A stretch of 64,000 nt of DNA from JBGTSJ01 sp041940305 (GTDB lineage: Bacteria > Planctomycetota > Planctomycetia > Planctomycetales > Planctomycetaceae): positions 496,001 to 560,000 of the forward strand of contig JBGTSJ010000001.1 of the NCBI GenBank assembly GCA_041940305.1, read 5' to 3'. How positions within the stretch are numbered: the stretch's first letter is position 1; each line of letters starts with the position of its first letter. A program made the translations under genes and the position numbers. Positions 54,146 through 62,198 of the stretch are shown here, piece after piece. The notes beneath the pieces are model-generated. The model was not told where the DNA came from and did no database searches. It saw only the letters and a list, made by a program, of their open reading frames with translations.

Positions 54146-54157
54146 TTAGCGTTCCTC
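54036..54157. repeat. 17-bp inverted repeat overlapping the scpA 3' end
   Basis: GAGGAACGCTAATCTCC (54036-54052) and GGAGATTAGCGTTCCTC (54141-54157) are exact reverse complements. The left arm is followed by further GCTAAT units (CGCTAATAAACGCTAAT). The right arm codes for the last residues of ScpA and contains its TAA stop. Confidence 0.85.
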
Positions 54158-54958
54158 TCCCTCCGTCTCCTCGACGGCGGCTGAAGCCGGCAACGGCGTG
54201 CCAGGCTGGGGTTCGTCGGCCGGTGGGTAGACGGTGATCTCGCCGTAGAGATCAGGCTGCGTCGCCCGGAAGCCGTGGTGCCGAATCAGCTCCAGGACCG
54301 CCAGGAACATCCCGACGATCTTGCTGCGCAGCGTTTCGGCGTCGAACAGCGACGTGAAGCGAACTTCCCCTTCCTCACGCACGCGGGCGCCGATCTGCTC
54401 GACGTACACCCGGATCGGAGTGTCGTCGTAGCGGATGCGGGCCTCGTCCTCGACTTCCGTCCGCCGCAGCACCCGGCCGAGGGCGCTGATCAGATCCCAC
54501 AACTCGACTTCCCGAATGCGGTCGGCGGCGTGGTCCTTCCCTGTTTTCGGCCGGTCGTCGGAGAGACGCGGATAGCGTTCCTGCCAGACGGCGGCCCGCT
54601 CCTCCAGCGCGTTCGCGGCGTCCTTGAACTTCTTGTACTCGAGCAGCCGCTGGATCAGTTCGCTGCGGGGATCGTCCCCCTCAATCGGCTGTTCGTCTGC
54701 CTCGTTTATCTCTTCCTCGGGAGTCGGGAGCACGCAGCGGCTCTTGATCTCCGCCAGCGTGCTGGCCATCACCACGAAATCCCCGACGACATCGAGGTCA
54801 ATCAGTTCCAGCAGAGCGAGGAACTCCAGGAACTGCTCAGTGATGCGGGCGATCGGCAGATCGACGACATCCAATTCGCTGCGCCGCACGAGGTACAGCA
54901 GCAGGTCCAGCGGACCCTCGTAGTCGTCAAGTTCAACTCGATAACGCGCGACATCCAT
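54146..54958 (-). CDS. scpA: Segregation and condensation protein A
   Basis: The start at 54958 (MDVARYRVELDDYEGPLDLLLYLVRR) matches the conserved ScpA N-terminus. Residues about 30-75 continue with DVVDLPIARITEQFLEFL and DFVVMASTLAEIKSRCVLP. The C-terminal part (EVRFTSLFDAETLRSKIVGMFLAVLELI) is the winged-helix domain that contacts SMC. The kleisin ScpA joins SMC and ScpB in the condensin complex that organises the chromosome. ScpB is not next to it. An acidic tail ends in EEREE-like residues supplied in part by the intergenic repeat. Confidence 0.92.
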   Translation of the reverse strand: MDVARYRVELDDYEGPLDLLLYLVRRSELDVVDLPIARITEQFLEFLALLELIDLDVVGDFVVMASTLAEIKSRCVLPTPEEEINEADEQPIEGDDPRSELIQRLLEYKKFKDAANALEERAAVWQERYPRLSDDRPKTGKDHAADRIREVELWDLISALGRVLRRTEVEDEARIRYDDTPIRVYVEQIGARVREEGEVRFTSLFDAETLRSKIVGMFLAVLELIRHHGFRATQPDLYGEITVYPPADEPQPGTPLPASAAVEETEGEER

Positions 54959-55438
54959 GACGGCAACTGGCTCCCTGCATCCAAGTGGCAACGGCGCCGG
55001 ATTGTAGCGGCCCCGTCGCCCGTCGGGACAGGGGATTCCACTGCGGATCGGCTTCCAGTCGGACTCGTTGACGCGGATCGAATGGGGTGTGGTCCCCAAT
55101 TGATCGTGGTGCGACGGTTCATGCATTTGTAATAGGCTCGGCGTTCACGCCGGGTAACTCGCGAGGGACGGAGGCCTCCAGTCTGGTTCACCGGGCTCCT
55201 CGCTGTCGTGGCTTAAGCCGCAAGCATCGAGAAGCCTCGTGAACGAGGCTCCGAGCGATTGATGCCGCGTGAAAAACCCGGCGTAAACGCCGGGCCTACT
55301 ACAACTCAATCCCTGCACGTCGGCATCACTCAACCACTGCACGTCTGCACCACCACCAAACAGCTTCGTTCGAGCCGTGCATTCGCTATATTGATCGTCA
55401 GTTCAGTCCTCGCCGAATGACCGGCCGACTCCCGCCCG
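54959..55438. other. Intergenic region between scpA and addA with palindromes
   Basis: About 480 bases between divergently oriented genes. The part next to scpA (54959-55130) holds its presumed promoter. The middle (55139-55294) has three GC-rich palindromes. The last 140 bases before addA show no clear promoter. Confidence 0.5.
55139..55294. repeat. Cluster of three short palindromes
   Basis: CGGCGT-TC-ACGCCG (55139-55152), AGCCTCGT-GA-ACGAGGCT (55233-55250) and CCCGGCGT-AA-ACGCCGGG (55277-55294) all have perfect stems and 2-base loops. The first and third share the core GGCGT/ACGCC in opposite sense and are flanked by similar bases (ATAGGCTC and GGGCCTACTAC). They look like REP-type elements. 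Confidence 0.75.
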
Positions 55439-58400
55439 ATGCCGAGCTCCGCACGATCCACTCCAGCCGCTGCTCCGCCCCGCCCCGGGTCGCATCTCGT
55501 CATTCGTGCGTCGGCCGGGTCCGGCAAGACGTACCAGCTGTCGACGCGGTACATCGCGCGCCTGGCGGATACAACGCCCGACCGCATTCTCGCGACGACG
55601 TTCACCCGCAAGGCGGCGGGGGAGATTCTGGAACGGATCCTCCGGCGACTCGCCGAAGCGGCTTTGGACGCCGAGCGACGCTCGCAGCTGGCGGAGTCGC
55701 TCAATCTCTCCGAACTTCCGAGCGAAACCTGCCTGCAATGGCTGGTCGCCGTCACCCGGAACCTGCATCGAGTGCGGGTGGCGACGCTCGACAGCTTCTT
55801 CAGCCGCGTCGCCGGTTCCTTCGCCCTCGAACTGGGGCTCCCGGCCGGATGGACGCTGCTCGATGAAAGCCAGGACGACCATCTCCGCAGCCGGGCCGTC
55901 GAAGCCGTCCTGCGCGAAGGGGATCGCCGTGACCTCGTCCGGCTGATTCATCTGTTGTCGAAAGGCCAGGCCCAGCGGCGCGTGACCAGCCTCATCCGGG
56001 ACTGCGTCGATGAGCTGTACGCCGTCTTTCGTGAGACGGGACCCGAGGCCTGGGAGCGGATCCAATGCCACCCCATGCTGTCAGGCGAACAGCTGGACGC
56101 CGCGATCGCGGCACTGGCTGCAGTCCCCCTGCCGAGCGACAAGCGCTGGCACACGGCACGGCAGCAGAACATCGACGCCATCGCCGCCAACGACTGGGAG
56201 GGTTTTATCGGCAAGGGGCTCGGGGCCAAGGTGCTGTGCGGGGAGACCAGCTTCTACAAGAAGCCGATCGAGCCGGATCTCGTCGCGGCGTATCGCCCCC
56301 TCCTGAGCCACGCCTGCGCTCTCGAATGCGAGGTCCTCTCCAATCAACTCGCGGCGACGTACGACCTGTTGTCTCGGTTCCACATCGCGTACACCCGTCT
56401 CAAGCGGGACGCCGGGGGATTGACGTTCGACGACGTCACGCTGCAGCTCGCGGCTGAGTTGTCGGGGCACGACCCGGCCGGGCTTGCGTTCCGGCTGGAC
56501 GCGCAGCTCGACCACCTGCTCCTGGACGAGTTTCAGGACACCTCACTGCACCAGTGGCGCGTCCTCGAACCGCTCGCCACTTCAGTCGTGGGGGGCTCGC
56601 ATTCCTCGTTCTTCTGCGTAGGTGACGTCAAACAGGCGATCTACGGCTGGCGGGGCGGAGTCGCCGAGATTTTCCGCACCGTCACCACGCGCCTCTCGGG
56701 TTTGTGCGAGCAGTCGCTGGATGAGAGTTTTCGATCGTCCGGTCCGGTCATCGATACGGTCAACCAGGTGTTCTGCCCGACGAACACCTTTCCTATGCTT
56801 GATGACGCCGAGCCGGCGGCGCTGGAATGGGTACGGAACTGCCCTCCCCACTCCACCCGCCGCACGGACCTCCCTGGCTATGCCTGCCTCCGGACGACCG
56901 GCGACCCGGAGCCGAATGAGAAAGTCGATCATGCCGTTCTGCGCCACGCGGCGGCGCATGTCGCCGAACTGCTGCCGCAACTCCCGGAACCTCTGAGCGT
57001 CGGAATCCTGGTCCGCACGAATGACGCCGTGGGACGGGTCATTGCTGCGCTGCGCGAGCACAAGATCATCGCCAGCGATGAAGGGGGCAATCCGCTCGAC
57101 GACGCGGCCGCCGTGCAGTTGGTTCTCTCCGCGATGCAGTTGGCCGACCATCCCGGGGACACGATCGCCCGCTTTCACCTCGCCCACTCCCCTCTGGGCC
57201 CGGTGCTGGACATTGCCCCCGACAGCGATGACGGGCAGGTCGAGGACGTCGCCCGGGACCTCCGTCGCCGCCTGCTCGAAACCGGTTACGGTCCCGTGCT
57301 GGAACAGTGGCTGCACGTCCTCGCCCCGTATTGCGACTCCCGAGAGCTCAATCGCCTGCGGCAGCTCGTGGCCCTCGGCGACGCCTACGAACCAATCGCC
57401 ACGCTCCGCCCGTCGGATTTCGCAGACTATGTCCGCGATCAGCGCGTCGAGGATCCGCGGGCGGCCCGCGTGCGCGTGATGACCGTTCACAAAGCCAAGG
57501 GGCTGGAGTTCGATGTCGTCGTGCTGCCGCAGCTCGACACCGATCTGACACGGACGCCCCAGTTCGTCACGCGGCAGGACGACGCCGGAGCCGCGCCGAC
57601 CCGCGTCTGCCGGTATCGCGGCCAGTCAATACAGAAGCTGCTGCCGGAGGACCTGCAAACCGCTTTCCGGCAGACAGCCGAGCGACAGGTCCGGGAAGCG
57701 ATGTGCGTCCTGTATGTCGCGCTGACCCGCGCCGTCCATGCTTTACATATCCTCGTCGCCCCGAACCCAAAGCGATCCAAGACGTACGCCGCGATCGTGC
57801 GCGCGGCGCTGGCCCCTGGCCGTCCTACTTCGGCCGATGCGGTGTTGTACGAGTGCGGCGATCCGCAGTGGTTTCGCCAGCTCTCTTTGCCGCATGCTCC
57901 GACCACTGCCGATCCGTCACCGCAACCCGCCTCGCCGGACGCCGCTGCGCTGCAACTGCGGCTGGCGCCGATGCCGGACGGACGGCAACGCGGCCGGCCG
58001 TTCCTGGCGCCGTCTCACCACGCGCCGCTGCGTTGCCTCACGATCAATGACGCGATCCGCTCCACGGACAGCCGTGCGCTGGAACGGGGATCGCTCCTGC
58101 ATGCCTGGTTCGAACACATCCAGTGGCTTGATGACGCTTTCCCGGCCGAAGAGGCCCTGATGCCGATCGCCGGCCGCCTGGGGTTCAGCGGTGACTGGAT
58201 CGCTGACTGCCTCCAGGAGTTCCGCGGTCTACTCAAAGCGTCCCTCATTGGCGATCTCTTCCATCGCCAGCGGTATCTCCGGGCCGCGGGCTCGCTGTTT
58301 CCGCCGGGCCTGATCGACACGGCGTGCGAAGTCTCGGTGAACTGCGAACGCCGCTTCGACTATCCTGCGGCGGACGGCATTCTCGCCGGCAGCATCGACC

Positions 58401-58639
58401 GCCTGGTTGTCTTTCACCGGAGCGGCCGCCCGGTCGCCGCCGACATTCTCGACTTCAAGAGCGACTCGATCTGGGGCGACCTCGATTCGGCCTCCCGTCT
58501 GCTGGCGGACCGCTACCGCGATCAGCTCAGCGCGTATCGCGAAGCCGTCGCCGCGATGTACTCGCTCCCTCGCGACCGAATCGCCGCGCGCCTCGTCGTG
58601 CTGGCGGGTCCGGCGGTGATCGATATCAACGCGACGTGA
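55439..58639 (+). CDS. addA: AddA-type ATP-dependent helicase/nuclease (UvrD/RecB family)
   Basis: The 1066-residue protein has the superfamily 1 motifs in order: Walker A (ASAGSGKTYQLS, 24-35), FTRKAAGEI, motif II (LLLDEFQDTS, about 360), motif III (GDVKQAIYGWRGG, about 395), motif V (MTVHKAKGLEFDVVVL, about 680) and motif VI (CVLYVALTRAVH, about 755). The C-terminus has a RecB/AddA-like nuclease: GSIDRLVV, ILDFKSDS (about 1003) and RYRDQLSAYREAV. AddA works with AddB in repair of double-strand breaks, with the nuclease of each subunit cutting one strand. No addB is in the window. The gene is divergent from scpA. Confidence 0.88.
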   Translation: MPSSARSTPAAAPPRPGSHLVIRASAGSGKTYQLSTRYIARLADTTPDRILATTFTRKAAGEILERILRRLAEAALDAERRSQLAESLNLSELPSETCLQWLVAVTRNLHRVRVATLDSFFSRVAGSFALELGLPAGWTLLDESQDDHLRSRAVEAVLREGDRRDLVRLIHLLSKGQAQRRVTSLIRDCVDELYAVFRETGPEAWERIQCHPMLSGEQLDAAIAALAAVPLPSDKRWHTARQQNIDAIAANDWEGFIGKGLGAKVLCGETSFYKKPIEPDLVAAYRPLLSHACALECEVLSNQLAATYDLLSRFHIAYTRLKRDAGGLTFDDVTLQLAAELSGHDPAGLAFRLDAQLDHLLLDEFQDTSLHQWRVLEPLATSVVGGSHSSFFCVGDVKQAIYGWRGGVAEIFRTVTTRLSGLCEQSLDESFRSSGPVIDTVNQVFCPTNTFPMLDDAEPAALEWVRNCPPHSTRRTDLPGYACLRTTGDPEPNEKVDHAVLRHAAAHVAELLPQLPEPLSVGILVRTNDAVGRVIAALREHKIIASDEGGNPLDDAAAVQLVLSAMQLADHPGDTIARFHLAHSPLGPVLDIAPDSDDGQVEDVARDLRRRLLETGYGPVLEQWLHVLAPYCDSRELNRLRQLVALGDAYEPIATLRPSDFADYVRDQRVEDPRAARVRVMTVHKAKGLEFDVVVLPQLDTDLTRTPQFVTRQDDAGAAPTRVCRYRGQSIQKLLPEDLQTAFRQTAERQVREAMCVLYVALTRAVHALHILVAPNPKRSKTYAAIVRAALAPGRPTSADAVLYECGDPQWFRQLSLPHAPTTADPSPQPASPDAAALQLRLAPMPDGRQRGRPFLAPSHHAPLRCLTINDAIRSTDSRALERGSLLHAWFEHIQWLDDAFPAEEALMPIAGRLGFSGDWIADCLQEFRGLLKASLIGDLFHRQRYLRAAGSLFPPGLIDTACEVSVNCERRFDYPAADGILAGSIDRLVVFHRSGRPVAADILDFKSDSIWGDLDSASRLLADRYRDQLSAYREAVAAMYSLPRDRIAARLVVLAGPAVIDINAT

Positions 58640-58755
58640 CGGGACGGGAATAGACAGCAGGCGCCGACGGTGTCTCACGCGCGGGCCCGGATCGTGCTGC
58701 ATCGACGATAGTCGCCGGCACGGTTGTCGCATCGCATGGCGGAGGGCTCAGCCGC

Positions 58756-58761
58756 TATACT
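58756..58761 (+). promoter_or_regulatory. Possible -10 element before ricT
   Basis: TATACT lies 78 bases before the ricT ATG, but no good -35 is at the proper distance. Weak. Confidence 0.25.
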
Positions 58762-58839
58762 GAGGGTCCGTGGCCGTCCGCAGCGTGACGCCTCCCCGAC
58801 GCAGTATCCGGCGGCCGACGCCGATTCTTTCGAGTAACA

Positions 58840-59670
58840 ATGCCGAGCCATTACGTCGTTCGTTACGGACTGATGCGGCACCTGGGCGACTTTGCCGCAA
58901 AGGGGCAGGACTTTGGTCGCTCTGCGCAGGTGATCGTCCGCAGCCATCGGGGAACGGAATGGGGCGAGGTGCTCTGCCCGGCGACGGAGCGGACGCGAGA
59001 GTATCTCGGCGCCCGCGACGCGCAGGGGAAAATCCTGCGATCCGCCACTCCGGAAGATGAGCAGATCCGGGACGGGCTCTGGCAGCGGGAGCGGGAGTTG
59101 TTCAATGGTTGCCGCGACCTGATCGCCGAGCGGCACATGAACATGCAGCTGGTCGATGCCGAGCATCTCTTCGGCGGCGAGAAGATCGTCTTCTATTACA
59201 CGGCCGAAGCGCGGGTCGATTTCCGGGAGCTCGTCAAGGCGCTCGCCAAAATGTTCCACGCCCGCATCGAGATGCGTCAGATCGGCATCCGGGACGAAGC
59301 CAAGCTGCTGGCCGACTACGGCGATTGCGGCAAGCCGACCTGTTGCAACACCTTCCTGCAGGAGATGCCTCCCGTCTCCATGAAAATGGCCAAGCTGCAG
59401 AAGGCCTCCCTCGATCCCAACAAGATCTCCGGACGCTGCGGCCGTCTCAAGTGCTGCCTCCGCTACGAATACGACACGTATGAAGATCACCGCCGCGAGT
59501 TGCCGTCGGTCGGTAAATGGATCATGACGCGTGACGGCAAGGGACGCGTGCTGGCTCAGGAGATCCTGGCCCGCAAGCTCCTCGTGGCCTTCGAGGACGA
59601 TCGCCGCATCCTCGTGGATGCCGCGGATGTGCTGACCGTCGTCGGCGCCCCAGCGAAATCGGACGCCTGA
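58840..59670 (+). CDS. ricT: PSP1-domain protein RicT (YaaT-like)
   Basis: The 276-residue protein matches the PSP1 C-terminal domain family: IVRSHRGTEWGEVLCP at the N-terminus, ARVDFRELVKALAKMF and RIEMRQIGIRDEAKLL in the middle. It has the cysteine groups YGDCGKPTCC (Cys163, 168, 169) and RCGRLKCC (Cys200, 205, 206). In Bacillus, RicT (YaaT) with RicA and RicF binds iron-sulfur clusters and supports RNase Y function and sporulation. The Cys pattern here suggests that cluster binding is retained. RicA and RicF are not seen nearby. It follows addA by 200 bases on the same strand. Confidence 0.85.
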   Translation: MPSHYVVRYGLMRHLGDFAAKGQDFGRSAQVIVRSHRGTEWGEVLCPATERTREYLGARDAQGKILRSATPEDEQIRDGLWQRERELFNGCRDLIAERHMNMQLVDAEHLFGGEKIVFYYTAEARVDFRELVKALAKMFHARIEMRQIGIRDEAKLLADYGDCGKPTCCNTFLQEMPPVSMKMAKLQKASLDPNKISGRCGRLKCCLRYEYDTYEDHRRELPSVGKWIMTRDGKGRVLAQEILARKLLVAFEDDRRILVDAADVLTVVGAPAKSDA

Positions 59671-59753
59671 GGCAGCGGCCCGGCAGCGTCTGCCGACGCG
59701 ACGTCCCCATTCGATCGACCGATCCTGAGTTCATCCGCCGGCTGGATTCGCCA

Positions 59754-60119
59754 GTGCCTCACCTGATCACCCACCCGACCGTTATCGCGGCCGCCGGCAA
59801 CAAACCGAAGCGGATCGAAGAGTACATCGGCCGCGTCAATTCACAGGACTCCGGCGTCAGCATCGCGCGGATGGTGTCCCCCTCGGGCTGGGTGGAGCCT
59901 GGACAGCGACCGGACTTTCGCGAGCTGACAGTGGTGCTTCGCGGCACGCTGCACGTCGAGCACGAGGCGGGCGCGCTGGATGTCCATGCGGGACAGGCCG
60001 TGGTGACGGAACCCGGCGAGTGGGTCCGCTACAGCAGTCCCGCCGCAGAGGGGGCCGAGTACATCGCGGTCTGCCTGCCTGCTTTCTCTCCCGACACCGT
60101 GCATCGCGATTCCGAATGA
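59754..60119 (+). CDS. Cupin-fold protein
   Basis: The 121-residue protein is read from a GTG start. The middle shows a cupin pattern: RELTVVLRGTLHVEHEAG followed by ALDVHAGQAVVTEPGEWVRY. The usual His-x-His metal motif is not clear, so the binding site may be degenerate or non-metal. Substrate not known. The stop overlaps the ATG of the following metallopeptidase gene (ATGA), so the two are co-translated. Confidence 0.75.
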   Translation: MPHLITHPTVIAAAGNKPKRIEEYIGRVNSQDSGVSIARMVSPSGWVEPGQRPDFRELTVVLRGTLHVEHEAGALDVHAGQAVVTEPGEWVRYSSPAAEGAEYIAVCLPAFSPDTVHRDSE

Positions 60120-61900
60120 TCTCTCTACGCCCCATCCGGTCAGCCCTGATCCTGGGAGCATTGCTGATGGCTGCCGCCCCTGTCTGCGCCGCGGAGCCCG
60201 ACCCTGCAGAACGACTGCACGAGCTGTTCGACGCCGAGTGGGAGCGGACCATGCGCGAGAATCCGACGTGGGCCTCCGCGCTGGGAGACCTTCGCTACAA
60301 CAATCGCTGGGAAGACCTGAGCGTCGCCGCCATCCAGGCCGCGCACGAGGAGGATCAGCGGGTCATCGACCAACTGCGGGGGATCGACTTTGACGCCCTC
60401 TCGCCGGCCGACCAGGTCAATTACCGGCTGTTCGAGCGAGAGTATGAGCTGCGCGTCGAGGCGTTCCGGTTCCGCTGGTGGCTGGTGCCCCTCAATCAGC
60501 GCGGCGGCATTCAGGACGCCGGTTCGCTCGCCGATTCGCTCACGTTCGCCCGCGCCGGCGACTACGAAGCCTGGCTGGCGCGGATGGAGGCGTTTCCCGC
60601 CTACATGGATCAGACGATTGCACTGATGCGGGCCGGGGCGAACGAGGGAATCATCCATCCCCGCGTCATCATGGAGCGACTGCCGGCGCAGATCGACCGG
60701 CAGATCGTCAGCGACCCGGAGGAACAGCTCTTCTTCAAGCCGTTCCTCGAAATGCCCGGCGACATCCCAGCCGCCGAGCGGGAGAGCCTGCAACGCCGCG
60801 GGCGGGACGCCGTCAGCAACCTCATTCTGCCGGCCTATGAACGGTTTCGCGATTTCTTCAATGGCGAGTACCTCCCGGCCTGCCTGCCTGAGGTCGGCGT
60901 CTGGCAGGTGCCCCAAGGAGACGAACTTTATTCATTCCGCTGCCGCGAATTCACGACGACCGACCTGACGCCCGAGCAGATTCACCAGATCGGCCTGGAC
61001 GAGGTCAGCCGCATCCGCGCCGAGATGGAGCAGATTGTCCGTGACGTAAGGTTCGACGGAACGTTTGCGGAGTTCCTCGAGCATCTCCGGACGGATCCGC
61101 AGTTCTACTACGACAATCCCAATGACCTGCTGGCTGAGTACCAGAGGATCTGCAAGCAGATCGATCCGCAACTGGTGCGGCTGTTCAAACGTCTGCCCCG
61201 AATCCCGTACGGCGTCGAGGAGATCCCGTCGTACATCGCGCCCGACACCACGACAGCCTACTATCGCCCTCCGGCAGCCGACGGCACCCGCGCGGGGACC
61301 TACTTCGTCAATCTGTTCCGCCCCGAAGTCCGTCCCAAATACGAAATGGAGGCGCTGTCACTCCACGAGGCTGTCCCCGGCCACCACCTGCAGATCGCCC
61401 TGGCCCAGGAACTGGATGACCTCCCGGAGTTCCGCCGCTACGGTGGGTATACGGCCTACGTCGAAGGCTGGGCCCTGTATGCGGAAAGCCTCGGTGACGA
61501 ACTCGGCCTCTATCAGGATCCCTATTCCCGCTTCGGGCAGTTGACGTACGAAATGTGGCGCGCCGTCCGGCTGGTCGTTGACACCGGCATGCACCATCTG
61601 CATTGGACCCGTCAGCAGTCGATCGACTTCTTCGCCGCCAACACCGCCAAGACGCAGCACGACATCGTAAACGAAATCGACCGCTACATCGCCTGGCCCG
61701 GGCAGGCGCTGGCCTACAAAATCGGCGAACTCAGGATTCGGGAACTTCGGCGGCGCGCCGAGGCCGAACTTGGTGACGCGTTCGACGTGCGTGAATTCCA
61801 CGATGTCGTCCTCCGGGAGGGGGCTGTCCCTCTCGATGTGCTCGAATCGATCGTTCTGACCTGGATTGAAGCGCGCACAGCAGCCGCGGTCGACGAGTGA
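60116..61900 (+). CDS. DUF885 family metallopeptidase (secreted)
   Basis: The start at 60116 overlaps the cupin stop (ATGA) and gives a signal peptide (ALILGALLMAAAPVCA). The 594-residue protein has the DUF885 zinc motif HEAVPGHH (His417 to His424) and the downstream YVEGWALYAESLG with the third ligand Glu. Segments such as TPEQIHQIGLDEVSRI and TGMHHLHWTRQQ are typical of the family. These are gluzincin-like peptidases of largely unknown substrate. Predicted location is periplasm or outer surface. No other partner is visible. Confidence 0.88.
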   Translation: MISLRPIRSALILGALLMAAAPVCAAEPDPAERLHELFDAEWERTMRENPTWASALGDLRYNNRWEDLSVAAIQAAHEEDQRVIDQLRGIDFDALSPADQVNYRLFEREYELRVEAFRFRWWLVPLNQRGGIQDAGSLADSLTFARAGDYEAWLARMEAFPAYMDQTIALMRAGANEGIIHPRVIMERLPAQIDRQIVSDPEEQLFFKPFLEMPGDIPAAERESLQRRGRDAVSNLILPAYERFRDFFNGEYLPACLPEVGVWQVPQGDELYSFRCREFTTTDLTPEQIHQIGLDEVSRIRAEMEQIVRDVRFDGTFAEFLEHLRTDPQFYYDNPNDLLAEYQRICKQIDPQLVRLFKRLPRIPYGVEEIPSYIAPDTTTAYYRPPAADGTRAGTYFVNLFRPEVRPKYEMEALSLHEAVPGHHLQIALAQELDDLPEFRRYGGYTAYVEGWALYAESLGDELGLYQDPYSRFGQLTYEMWRAVRLVVDTGMHHLHWTRQQSIDFFAANTAKTQHDIVNEIDRYIAWPGQALAYKIGELRIRELRRRAEAELGDAFDVREFHDVVLREGAVPLDVLESIVLTWIEARTAAAVDE

Positions 61901-62028
61901 ACGGCGCCCAAATGACCGGCATGCCGCCCGTTCAGCTTTGCCCAGACCGCATTCCGCTTCTTCCGCGTGAAATCGTCGGGCCTCGGACAGACGGCCTCCA
62001 GACGCCGCATTTTTTCCAAAGTGCGTTG

Positions 62029-62057
62029 TTGACTCAGGTTTCGGGCACGGCTAGCCT
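62029..62057 (+). promoter_or_regulatory. Candidate promoter before the terminal protease gene
   Basis: TTGACT (62029-62034), a 17-base spacer and TAGCCT (62052-62057), with a GATAAT further downstream. It lies about 140 bases before the ATG at 62199. The gap 61901-62198 holds no other feature that I can see. Confidence 0.3.
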
Positions 62058-62198
62058 GATAATTCACTTATGTTGAGGTGCTGCGCGCCCCGCTCCGTCG
62101 TTTCGGGTCAGTGAAACTGGCTTAACTTCGTCGACTCTGCGGGCTCCGGCAGTATGCCAGTGATCCGTTCTTAGTCGGTCGCCTCTGAGGATTCAGGT

